Assembly: GCA_902512755.1 (NCBI GenBank)
Contig: CABXKB010000001.1
Span: 1-64,000, forward strand
DNA from: an uncultured Bacteroidota bacterium
GTDB taxonomy: Bacteria; Bacteroidota; Bacteroidia; Flavobacteriales; Flavobacteriaceae
Reading direction: 5' to 3'
DNA: 64,000 nt
Below, in pieces: positions 51,022 to 62,509 of this stretch; position 1 is the first letter of the stretch, and every line of letters begins with the position of its first letter. Under the pieces are notes generated by a model. That model ran no database searches. It saw only the letters and a list, made by a program, of their open reading frames with translations, and was not told the DNA's origin. A program made the translations under genes and the position numbers.

Positions 51022-54000
51022 ATGGTTAAGATTATAAAATATTTTTATTATTTTTTTGTGGGAGTGCTTTTTATTCCAACACTATTGCAAAGTCAAATTT
51101 ATAATAATTTTAAAAAAGCTGAACTTTCAAATCATTTTTTTGGGTTAGGTTACTTTCCAGCTTCTTGGCAATCAAGTGTCTTTGAAGAAGAATTTTATTC
51201 TCCTAAATTTTTTAAAGAAAAAGTTCAGTTTAATAAACTTTCTAATGCGTTAAGACTGAACTATTCGGGAACTGAAAAAATGTTGCGCCAATTTAAAGAA
51301 AATTATCCTAATTCAATTGCAATAAAAACAGTTGATTTAGATGTAGCTAATTATTATTTTAAAAATGAAAAATATAGATATGCTCTTAAGTGGTTTAATC
51401 GAATTTCTGATAATGAAGTTCCAATAAATGAATTATCTACTTATAATTTTAATAAGGGATACACTCTTTTTTCTTCAAAAAATTATAAAAAAGCTAGGCC
51501 TTATTTGGAAAAAGTTAAAAACAACTCAACATATAAATCTGATGCACATTATTATTTAGGACACATTGCTTATCAACTTGAGGATTTTGATAGTGCAATA
51601 GTATCTTTTGGTAATATTTCTAATCCATCTCAAAAAGAAAACCTGAATTACTTTCAAGCTGACATTAATTTTAGACTAGGGCGTTTTGAGCAAGCTATTG
51701 AGCTGGCAAATACAGCAATAATTAATGCAAACAAGAAGGAGAGTTCAGAGCTTTCAAAAATTATTGGTGAAAGCTATTTTAATATTAAATCTTATGCAAA
51801 AGCAATTCCATTTTTAGAAGCTTATGAAGGTAAAAATGGAACTCTTGAAAATAGTGATTATTACCAATTAGGGTATGCTTATTTCAAACAAAGAAACTTT
51901 GATAAAGCAATTACACAATTCAATAAAATTACAGGGAAAAAGAATGCTCTTTCACAAAACGCCTATTATTCTCTTGCAGAATGTTATCTAAAAACAAATC
52001 AGAAAGTATCAGCTCTAAATGCTTTTAAAAGTGCTTTAGGAATGGATTTTAATTCCGTTATTAAAGAAGATGCCTTTTTGAATTATGCAAAACTGAGTTA
52101 TGACATAGGAAATCCATATGAAGATCCTCCAAAGGTTTTACTGTCGTTTTTAGAAACTTACCCTAAAAATGATAAAATTAGGGTTATTGAAGAGCTTTTG
52201 ATTAATTCTTATACTAAAAGTGGAAATTACACAGCAGCATTAGAGATACTTGAAAATAACAAAGGATACAAAGACAATGAAACTCTACAACGAGTATTAA
52301 TATTGGCAGGAATTCAAGAATTTAACAATGGAGATTATTTAAAAGCTAGCAACCTCTTTAAAAGGAGCTTGAAGATTCGTGAAAATAAAATTTGGGAAGC
52401 GTTTTGTTTATATTGGTATGGACGGTCAGAATATGAGCGTAATCAATTTGACGCAGCTTTAGATTTGTTTAAACAGTTTGGAAAACATCCACAAAAAAAG
52501 AAGGTTGTTTCTGAATACAGATTGAATTATGATTTAGGCTATGTTTATTATAAATTGGGGGAGTATCAATATGCACTTAAATCTTTCGACACCTTTAATA
52601 AAACCAATAACACTTTAGATGTTTCTTACCAACGAGATACTTTTTTAAGACTTGGAGATTGTCAGTTTGCATCAAAAAATTATTGGGCTGCGATGGAGAA
52701 TTATAACACTTCTATTTCGCTAAATCTAAAAAAAGGCGCCTATGCCAGCTTTCAAAAAGCAATCAGTTATGGTTTTGTAGACCGTAATCAAAAAAAAATA
52801 GAGGTATTATTAAAATTCCTCAAAAGCTATTCTAAAAGTGATTTATTAGACGATGTTCTTTTTGAATTAGCTTCGGCTCATAGTAGAGCGGGAGATAATG
52901 ACAAAGCGATTGAAGCATATGATAAACTTCTTTCTGTTTTTGAAAGCAGTCCTTTTTTAGCTAAAGCAGCTTTAAATAAAGGACTGATTTTATACAATTT
53001 GGAGAAGTATGATTTAGCAAAAGCCACTTTAAAAAAAGTTGCTGTTACTTATAATCGTTATGCCGTTGGAGAGCAAGCAATTAGAACACTCAAAGAGATA
53101 GCAATTGATCAAGGGAATGTTTCATCTTTTGTTAAATGGACAAAAGATGAAGACCTAAATACACTTACAGACGCAGAATTGGAAAAAACAGCTTTTGTTG
53201 CAGCCGAACGACAATTTTTAGATGGTAATAGTAATGCCGCATTAAAACTCTTAGAAGAATATTTTGAAGTTTACCCTCAGGGTTCATTTAGCAAAGTTGT
53301 TTCGTATTATTTAGCCGAGATATACTTTGAAAAAAAGCTTTTTGAAAAAGCTTTAATTTCCTATAAGGAATTGATTCAAGGGAATGTATCGAGTTATACC
53401 GAAAAAGCATTAGCTCGTATAATTATAATTTTAAAAAAGAATGATGAGCAAATTACAGCGATACCTTACATGGAAAAGTTAGCTGAGATTTCTTCTTTTA
53501 AAGAAAATAAAAGATTCGCTATTTTAAACCTTATGCAAGCTTATTATTTTAACGAACAATATGAGAAGGCTTTGGAAACAACAGAAAAGGTTCTAGAGCT
53601 ATCTGATCTAACAGAAAATTTAAAATGGGATGCATTAAAACTCAATGCTCGTTCTTCTTTAGCTCTTTTGGATAGTTTAAAAGCTGGTGATTCATACAGA
53701 CTACTAGAAAATTCTTCACAAATTCTCATTGCTGCTGAAGCGATGTATTTTAGAGCTGATCTTTTAAATCGTAAAAAAGCATACTCTGATTCAAATAGGT
53801 TAATTGCTAAAATTGCAGAAAATTCAGGTCAAGCCAAAAAATGGAATGCAAAAGCATTACTGCTACTTGCAAAGAATTATTTTGCCCAAGAAGATGCATT
53901 TCAAGCAATTTTTGTTCTTGAATCTTTGATAGAAAATTTTGATAACTATCCGGAAGTAGTTGAAGAAGCTCGGAAATTAATTATAAAATATCAAGCTTCT

Positions 54001-54048
54001 TTAGGAAAAGCTAATCGTTCAATTTCTAATGGTGATAACAATGGTTAG
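51022..54048 (+). CDS. large tetratricopeptide-repeat protein
   Basis: Signal peptide and many TPR-like repeats (YALKWFNRIS, AYFKQRNFDKAITQFNKI, YVYYKLGEYQYALKSFD). Confidence 0.92.
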   Translation: MVKIIKYFYYFFVGVLFIPTLLQSQIYNNFKKAELSNHFFGLGYFPASWQSSVFEEEFYSPKFFKEKVQFNKLSNALRLNYSGTEKMLRQFKENYPNSIAIKTVDLDVANYYFKNEKYRYALKWFNRISDNEVPINELSTYNFNKGYTLFSSKNYKKARPYLEKVKNNSTYKSDAHYYLGHIAYQLEDFDSAIVSFGNISNPSQKENLNYFQADINFRLGRFEQAIELANTAIINANKKESSELSKIIGESYFNIKSYAKAIPFLEAYEGKNGTLENSDYYQLGYAYFKQRNFDKAITQFNKITGKKNALSQNAYYSLAECYLKTNQKVSALNAFKSALGMDFNSVIKEDAFLNYAKLSYDIGNPYEDPPKVLLSFLETYPKNDKIRVIEELLINSYTKSGNYTAALEILENNKGYKDNETLQRVLILAGIQEFNNGDYLKASNLFKRSLKIRENKIWEAFCLYWYGRSEYERNQFDAALDLFKQFGKHPQKKKVVSEYRLNYDLGYVYYKLGEYQYALKSFDTFNKTNNTLDVSYQRDTFLRLGDCQFASKNYWAAMENYNTSISLNLKKGAYASFQKAISYGFVDRNQKKIEVLLKFLKSYSKSDLLDDVLFELASAHSRAGDNDKAIEAYDKLLSVFESSPFLAKAALNKGLILYNLEKYDLAKATLKKVAVTYNRYAVGEQAIRTLKEIAIDQGNVSSFVKWTKDEDLNTLTDAELEKTAFVAAERQFLDGNSNAALKLLEEYFEVYPQGSFSKVVSYYLAEIYFEKKLFEKALISYKELIQGNVSSYTEKALARIIIILKKNDEQITAIPYMEKLAEISSFKENKRFAILNLMQAYYFNEQYEKALETTEKVLELSDLTENLKWDALKLNARSSLALLDSLKAGDSYRLLENSSQILIAAEAMYFRADLLNRKKAYSDSNRLIAKIAENSGQAKKWNAKALLLLAKNYFAQEDAFQAIFVLESLIENFDNYPEVVEEARKLIIKYQASLGKANRSISNGDNNG

Positions 54049-55786
54049 ATTTAATTTTTATTTTTTAGCCACTTTTTTTTCTGTGTTAAATATTTTAGCT
54101 CAAAAAAATGAAAAAAATAATCCAATTGGCACTCAAAAAGTACTTGTGATTAAATCCTATACACCAAGTTTATCAGATGCATTTAAAATAAAGAATCCTG
54201 CCGAGTTTCCTGACAGCTTAGCAAATACAAACAAAAAATTGAAATATAAATTTAAAACTGTCTCTGTAGTTTCTACATTTCAGCCTAATAAAGCCACTCC
54301 GTTAAAGCTAAATCAAAGGTCATCTTCAACACCTTATAATACTTTTTTTAGTGGAGCTTTTGGCAATAAGAGTCAATTGTATTTTAACATTTCAAGTGTA
54401 ATCGATGTTGATAGATCTCAGCGTTTTGGGATAAAGTTCTATCGAGATGGCTTTGGGGGTAATGTAGAAAACACTCTTTTAAAGAGCAATCAAAGTCACA
54501 GTATTCTTGGCTTACACCACAATCTAAGGAATAACGAATATAACGCGAATACTCAAATCCAAATTATTTCAAATCACAACAACTATTTTGGGCTTTATGA
54601 TGCCAACTGGAATAATTTACTGATTAATACCCTGGACCCTGAAATTAACAGAAATTTCTTTAAACTTAGAACACATTGGAATTGGTATGATTCACTTTTG
54701 AGAAACATCACTTTTCAGGCTAATATAAATTCTGACAACTATAATACCTCAGAACAACAATTAGCATTAAAAAATGATATAGAAACTGGCCTAGGAGAAG
54801 GAAGCGTTAAGGCGGAAATTAAAATTCAAGGTTTTAAAACCCGTTTCGATGCTTCTTATTTTGAAAGGGATATTGAAGAACACATTCAAGGTCTTGGGGC
54901 TTTAGATTTTTTCTGGAAGAATAATAGTAATGATCTAAAATTAAAAATTGGTGCTGGGGTGGCATATCTTCTTGGCGTAGAAAATATTTCAAGTTCGTTA
55001 TTATACTATCCTAAGATTGAAATATTTTATAAAAAACCTGGAAATGTAGTTAGTCCATATTTCATTGCTGATGGAGGTGTGCATCAAAATACCTATAAAA
55101 TTCTTGCAGAATTAAACCCCTTTCTAGCACCAACTTCACAATTAGCTCCTACATATAATCAATTCAACGCTAATCTTGGTATTCGATCTAGTTTGGCTTC
55201 TGTTTTAAATTTTGATTTTGGACTTATGTTTGATCAAATAGAGAACTTTAGCTATTTTGAACGCTTGCCCTATGATATTAAGAATGAAGATATTGGCTTC
55301 CGCCTGTCTAATTCTTTTCAGAGTCAATATATAAATACTGATGTTTACGGATTTAAAGCTAAAATTCGAATTGATTTGGCAAAAAATAATTTTGTTCGTT
55401 TTGAGACACTTTATCGGATATTTGATATAGATAGTGAAAAAACTTTGTGGAATGTTCCTGCCTTAGAAATGAATTGGGAAAGTCAGTTTAAGTGGAATGA
55501 TCGTCTCCTTTTTTCTTTAAACGGAAACCTTTGGGGAGATAGAAAAGTAGCATTTCGTCCAATTTTTCTCGAGCAAGATATAAATGAAGCACAAATCACC
55601 GAAGAAAACCTCCCATTGTTTATAAGAAGTACAGCTCACATCACTTATAAAATTACAAATCAATTTGATGTTTTTATTAAAGGGCGTTTTAACACCAAGG
55701 GCACTCACGGAAGATGGGCTTATTTCCCTGAACCACCTCTTCTGTTAATAGCCGGGGGAACTTATAAATTTGATTTTCAATATTAG
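54029..55786 (+). CDS. outer-membrane beta-barrel (TonB-receptor-like, no plug evident)
   Basis: Signal peptide, alternating amphipathic barrel strands, overlaps TPR gene by 20 nt. Confidence 0.7.
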   Translation: MVITMVRFNFYFLATFFSVLNILAQKNEKNNPIGTQKVLVIKSYTPSLSDAFKIKNPAEFPDSLANTNKKLKYKFKTVSVVSTFQPNKATPLKLNQRSSSTPYNTFFSGAFGNKSQLYFNISSVIDVDRSQRFGIKFYRDGFGGNVENTLLKSNQSHSILGLHHNLRNNEYNANTQIQIISNHNNYFGLYDANWNNLLINTLDPEINRNFFKLRTHWNWYDSLLRNITFQANINSDNYNTSEQQLALKNDIETGLGEGSVKAEIKIQGFKTRFDASYFERDIEEHIQGLGALDFFWKNNSNDLKLKIGAGVAYLLGVENISSSLLYYPKIEIFYKKPGNVVSPYFIADGGVHQNTYKILAELNPFLAPTSQLAPTYNQFNANLGIRSSLASVLNFDFGLMFDQIENFSYFERLPYDIKNEDIGFRLSNSFQSQYINTDVYGFKAKIRIDLAKNNFVRFETLYRIFDIDSEKTLWNVPALEMNWESQFKWNDRLLFSLNGNLWGDRKVAFRPIFLEQDINEAQITEENLPLFIRSTAHITYKITNQFDVFIKGRFNTKGTHGRWAYFPEPPLLLIAGGTYKFDFQY

Positions 55787-55815
55787 AATAATATAATTTC
55801 AAAACTTTAGCAATT

Positions 55816-55847
55816 TTGGATAAGCCAAATTGATTTTAGTACATTTG
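55816..55847 (+). promoter_or_regulatory. Bacteroidota-type promoter for amidohydrolase gene
   Basis: TTG (55816-55818) - N21 - TACATTTG (55840-55847). Confidence 0.5.
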
Positions 55848-55880
55848 CAATTATTTTTAACACACTTATTTTTTTTATTA

Positions 55881-57518
55881 ATGAATAAAATTGTTTTTAT
55901 AAAAAATCTTGTTGCTATACTAATCATATTCAACTCATGTCAAGACAGGGTTGATCTTATTGTCCATAATGCTAATGTTTATACTCTTGATGAAAAAACG
56001 GGAAAGGCTACTTCATTTGTAGTTGATAATGGAAAGTTTATTGCAGTAGGAGGAGAAGAACTTATTAATGATTATCAAGCTAAGAAGGTTTTAGACCTTA
56101 AAAATCTACCTGTTTATCCTGGGTTCATTGATTCTCATTGTCATTTTCTAAAATTAGGTCTTAGCTTACAGCAAGTTGACCTTAGAGGGACACTGAGTTT
56201 TAAAGAGGTAATTAACCGAGTTCAGGATTATGCAAAAAGTAATGATTTAGATGCTATTCTTGGTCGCGGTTGGGATCAAAACGATTGGGAAGATAAATCT
56301 TTGCCTAATAAATCTGAACTAGACTCTTTATATCCAGATATCCCTGTCGCCCTTAGACGAATCGATGGACATGCTCTTTTAGTTAATCAAAAAGCTCTTG
56401 ACTTAGCTGGAATTAATGATGCTACTAAAGTTGAAGGCGGAACTATTATTAAGAAAAATGGCAAGCTAACAGGGGTGTTAATAGATTCTCCAAATTCATT
56501 AGTCACAGCAATTTTACCAAAACCCTCGATAAGAGAAAAAACTATGGCATTAAAAGATGCCGCTAAAATTGCATTTGAAAATGGTCTTACAACTGTTTCT
56601 GTAGCGGGAATTGACAAGGATGATATTTATTTGATTGATAGCTTACAAAAAACCGGTGAATTGAATATACGTATTTACGCTATGATCTCAAATTCGAAGG
56701 AAAACATGGATCACTTCTTGTCAAAGGGTCCAATTAGAACAGACAAGCTAAATGTTCGCTCTTTCAAGGTTTATGCTGACGGAGCATTAGGTTCGCGTGG
56801 AGCAGCCTTAAAAAGTCCTTATTCTGACCTTAAGTCCCACAAAGGTGAGTTTATTACGCCTAAAGATTCTCTAGAAAAATTAGCTTACATGCTAGCTACA
56901 ACTCCATTTCAGATGAATACACATGCTATTGGAGACGATGCAAACCGGACTATTTTACAAGCTTATAATAAGGCTTTAGTATTTTCTAATGACCCAAGAT
57001 GGAGGATTGAGCACGCCCAGATTGTTGACACATCTGACATAGCTCTTTTTAATCGAAAAATTATTCCGTCAGTTCAACCCACCCATGCTACAAGTGATAT
57101 GTATTGGGCTGAAGATCGAATTGGATCAAATCGTCTTGAAGGTGCTTACGCCTATAATAAACTCTTAAAAATGTCAGGGCGTATTTCACTTGGAACTGAT
57201 TTTCCTGTCGAGGAGGTTAGTCCTTTGTTGACTTTTTTCGCTGCTGTTGCAAGACAAGATAAATATCTCTACCCTGAGGGTGGATATCTTAGTAAAAACA
57301 AACTTAGCAGAATAGATGCTCTAGCTGGAATGACTAAATGGGGGGCTTATGCAAATTTTGAGGAATTTCAAAAAGGTTCAATTGAAGTTGGAAAAGTTGC
57401 TGATTTTGTTATTCTGGATAGGGATATTATGTCAGTAAAAGAGAGTAATATTTTAAAAACAAGAATAGTTGCTACTTTACTTGATGGTAATATTGTTTAT
57501 AGCAATCGAATCAATTAG
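55881..57518 (+). CDS. amidohydrolase (YtcJ-like), lipoprotein; start moved to ATG 55881
   Basis: FNSCQDRVDLIVHNANVYTLD, PGFIDSHCHF, RIEHAQIVDTSDIALF, SLGTDFPVE; ORF-track start is a TTG upstream of a promoter motif. Confidence 0.92.
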   Translation: MNKIVFIKNLVAILIIFNSCQDRVDLIVHNANVYTLDEKTGKATSFVVDNGKFIAVGGEELINDYQAKKVLDLKNLPVYPGFIDSHCHFLKLGLSLQQVDLRGTLSFKEVINRVQDYAKSNDLDAILGRGWDQNDWEDKSLPNKSELDSLYPDIPVALRRIDGHALLVNQKALDLAGINDATKVEGGTIIKKNGKLTGVLIDSPNSLVTAILPKPSIREKTMALKDAAKIAFENGLTTVSVAGIDKDDIYLIDSLQKTGELNIRIYAMISNSKENMDHFLSKGPIRTDKLNVRSFKVYADGALGSRGAALKSPYSDLKSHKGEFITPKDSLEKLAYMLATTPFQMNTHAIGDDANRTILQAYNKALVFSNDPRWRIEHAQIVDTSDIALFNRKIIPSVQPTHATSDMYWAEDRIGSNRLEGAYAYNKLLKMSGRISLGTDFPVEEVSPLLTFFAAVARQDKYLYPEGGYLSKNKLSRIDALAGMTKWGAYANFEEFQKGSIEVGKVADFVILDRDIMSVKESNILKTRIVATLLDGNIVYSNRIN

Positions 57519-57672
57519 GTCAAATTGATAATATTAACATTCTAATTATTTTATTAATTTAAAATTAATTTTTTATTCTAAAAAAGATATTTTATTAAAT
57601 ATTTTAAATCAATTTATATTTATAGATTTAAATAATAAATTATTTGTATAATTTTGAATAAAATTTTCTAAT

Positions 57673-59343
57673 ATGTGCGGTATTTTATGTGCCTTTGATT
57701 TAAAGCAAAAAAGTGAAACTATTCGTCCTCAAGTATTAGAGATGTCAAAGAAACTAAGGCATCGAGGTCCAGACTGGAGTGGTATTTATGACTCTCCTAA
57801 AGCAATTCTATCTCATGAACGTTTGGCGATAGTAGATCCAACCTCAGGAAAACAGCCATTGATAAGCCCATCTGAAAATCTTATACTTGCAGCAAATGGT
57901 GAGATTTATAATCACCGTGATCTTCGCGATACTTGTAAGTCTGATTATGCTTTTAAAACTCAATCTGATTGCGAGATTATACTTGCTATGTATCAAAAGC
58001 ATGGAAAGAATTTTGTTAAAAGGCTTAATGGAATTTTTGCATTTGCGATTTACGATCAAGAAAAAAATGAATATTTCATAGCAAGGGATCATATGGGCAT
58101 CATTCCATTATATATGGGATGGGACAAAAACGGAACATTTTATGTGGCATCTGAATTAAAGGCTTTAGAGGGTGTTTGTACTAAAATTGAATTATTTCCA
58201 CCAGGTCACTATCTTCATAGCAGTGATTTAAAACCGGAGAAGTGGTACGAAACCGAATGGGATTCTTATGAAACAGTCAAAGAAAATTCAACATCTATTA
58301 AAGCTTTACATGATGCATTATCTGATGCTGTTCATCGCCAATTAATGAGTGACGTTCCATATGGAGTTTTACTTTCAGGAGGTTTAGATTCATCTATTAC
58401 CTCAGCATTAGCTAAAAAATTTGCTGCAAAACGAGTTGAATCGGATGACACTCAAACGGCATGGTGGCCTCAATTACACTCCTTTTCTGTAGGTTTAGAA
58501 GGATCCCCAGACTTAGCTGCTGCCCAAGAAGTGGCAAAGCATATTGGAACTGTTCACCATGAAGTTAAATTTACTATTCAGGAGGGTCTAGATGCTGTTC
58601 GCGAAGTGATTTATCATCTTGAAACTTATGATATCACTACAATTAGAGCTTCTACACCTATGTATCTGATGGCTCGAGCTATTAAAGCATTAGGAATTAA
58701 AATGGTCCTTTCTGGAGAAGGAGCAGACGAATTATTTGGAGGTTATCTTTATTTTCACAAAGCACCAAATGCTAAAGAATTTCATGAAGAAACTGTCAGG
58801 AAACTCGATAAGCTACACCAATATGATTGCTTAAGAGCAAATAAGTCACTTGCAGCCTGGGGAATTGAGGGGCGTGTCCCTTTCTTAGATAAAGATTTTA
58901 TTGAAATTGCTATGCGTTTGAATCCAAAAGACAAAATGATTACAGAAGATCGCATGGAGAAATGGATTTTAAGAAAAGCCTTTGAAGATTATTTACCTGA
59001 TAATGTAACTTGGCGTCAAAAAGAGCAGTTTTCTGACGGGGTTGGATATAGCTGGATAGATAGTTTAAAAGAGTTGGTAGATTGTGAGGTATCAGATGAG
59101 CAAATGAAAAATGCAAAATATCGATTTCCAATACAAACACCTCAAAACAAGGAGGAGTTTTATTATCGCTCTATTTTCGAATCACACTTTCCTAGCGAAG
59201 CTGCTGCTTTAAGTGTTCCTTCCGTGCCTTCTGTAGCCTGTAGCACTCCAATTGCATTAGCTTGGGATGAAGCTTTTCAAAATCAAAATGATCCTAGTGG
59301 AAGAGCTGTAGCAAATGTTCATGAAAAAAGTTACGATGATTAG
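57673..59343 (+). CDS. asnB: asparagine synthase B (glutamine-hydrolysing)
   Basis: MCGILCAFD N-terminal nucleophile; SGGLDSSITSALA; LSGEGADELFGGY. Confidence 0.97.
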   Translation: MCGILCAFDLKQKSETIRPQVLEMSKKLRHRGPDWSGIYDSPKAILSHERLAIVDPTSGKQPLISPSENLILAANGEIYNHRDLRDTCKSDYAFKTQSDCEIILAMYQKHGKNFVKRLNGIFAFAIYDQEKNEYFIARDHMGIIPLYMGWDKNGTFYVASELKALEGVCTKIELFPPGHYLHSSDLKPEKWYETEWDSYETVKENSTSIKALHDALSDAVHRQLMSDVPYGVLLSGGLDSSITSALAKKFAAKRVESDDTQTAWWPQLHSFSVGLEGSPDLAAAQEVAKHIGTVHHEVKFTIQEGLDAVREVIYHLETYDITTIRASTPMYLMARAIKALGIKMVLSGEGADELFGGYLYFHKAPNAKEFHEETVRKLDKLHQYDCLRANKSLAAWGIEGRVPFLDKDFIEIAMRLNPKDKMITEDRMEKWILRKAFEDYLPDNVTWRQKEQFSDGVGYSWIDSLKELVDCEVSDEQMKNAKYRFPIQTPQNKEEFYYRSIFESHFPSEAAALSVPSVPSVACSTPIALAWDEAFQNQNDPSGRAVANVHEKSYDD

Positions 59344-59454
59344 CATTTTCCTTTTATCATTTTACTTCAAAAAACAACTTCTTTTAAACACTCTTGTGTT
59401 GATAACTTCCTAATATTGACAAGGGTTTAGCTCTATGTTTCAAAGGCTAAATAA

Positions 59455-61440
<1,986 letters not shown>

Positions 61441-61475
61441 TTTTAAGAGAATCAAATTAATTTAAATTAATACAA

Positions 61476-62408
61476 ATGAAAGTTACCATAGTTGGGGCCG
61501 GTAATGTTGGTGCCTCTTGTGCAGAATATATAGCACAAAAACAGATTGCAAGTAAAGTCGTTCTTCTTGATATTAAGGAAGGATTCGCAGAAGGAAAAGC
61601 TTTAGATTTATTTCAAACAGCAACGACTTTAGGTTTTAACACTTCAATTACAGGAGTAACTAATGATTATTCTTCCACTTCAGGAAGTGATGTTGTAGTT
61701 ATCACTTCTGGAGTTCCCAGAAAGCCTGGCATGACTCGTGAAGAACTTATTGGTATCAATGCTGGAATTGTAAAAAAAGTTTCAGAAAGTATTTTAATCC
61801 ATTCTCCAAATACAATTATTATCGTCGTATCAAACCCTATGGATACAATGACTTACTTGGCATTAAAATCTACTGGACTTCCTAAGAATAGAATAATTGG
61901 AATGGGAGGAGCTTTAGATAGCTCACGTTTTAAAACCTATCTTTCATTAGCATTAGATAAGCCTGTTAATGATATTCAAGGCATGGTGATTGGCGGACAT
62001 GGTGATACAACAATGATTCCACTAACCAGATTAGCTAGTTATAATGGCGGACCAGTTTCACAATATCTTGATCCTAAAACTTTAGAAAAAGTTGCTGCAG
62101 ATACTATGGTTGGTGGAGCAACACTCACTAAACTTTTAGGAACCTCTGCCTGGTATGCACCTGGAGCTTCTGTAGCTTTTTTAGTAGACAGCATTTTAAA
62201 TGATTACAAGCGCATGATACCTTGTTCTGTCCTATTGGAAGGCGAGTATGGTTTAAATGATATATGTATAGGTGTTCCCTGTATTATTGGAGCTGATGGA
62301 ATTGAATCTATAGTTGATCTTAAGCTAAACGAAACAGAACAAGCTTTATTAAATAAAAGTGCTGAAAAAGTTCAGACTATGAATGCAGCCTTAAAAGACA
62401 TTCTTTAA
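61476..62408 (+). CDS. mdh: malate dehydrogenase
   Basis: VTIVGAGNVGASCAEYIA, SGVPRKPGMTREELIGINAGIV, MVIGGHGDTTMIPL. Confidence 0.96.
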   Translation: MKVTIVGAGNVGASCAEYIAQKQIASKVVLLDIKEGFAEGKALDLFQTATTLGFNTSITGVTNDYSSTSGSDVVVITSGVPRKPGMTREELIGINAGIVKKVSESILIHSPNTIIIVVSNPMDTMTYLALKSTGLPKNRIIGMGGALDSSRFKTYLSLALDKPVNDIQGMVIGGHGDTTMIPLTRLASYNGGPVSQYLDPKTLEKVAADTMVGGATLTKLLGTSAWYAPGASVAFLVDSILNDYKRMIPCSVLLEGEYGLNDICIGVPCIIGADGIESIVDLKLNETEQALLNKSAEKVQTMNAALKDIL

Positions 62409-62447
62409 AAAAGTAATCTTCAAAAGATCATTATTCTCTTTTTAGAG

Positions 62448-62478
62448 TTGCCTAATCATAGGTTTAATACTATATTTG
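62448..62478 (+). promoter_or_regulatory. Bacteroidota-type promoter for secDF
   Basis: TTG (62448-62450) - N20 - TATATTTG (62471-62478). Confidence 0.65.
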
Positions 62479-62509
62479 CTCGCCTTAATTGAGCTTTAAT
62501 TTTATTAAA

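Noticed and set aside
57519-57672. Extremely AT-rich intergenic region upstream of asnB
   Set aside because: No repeat, structured RNA or conserved motif could be identified; probably just promoter spacer DNA.
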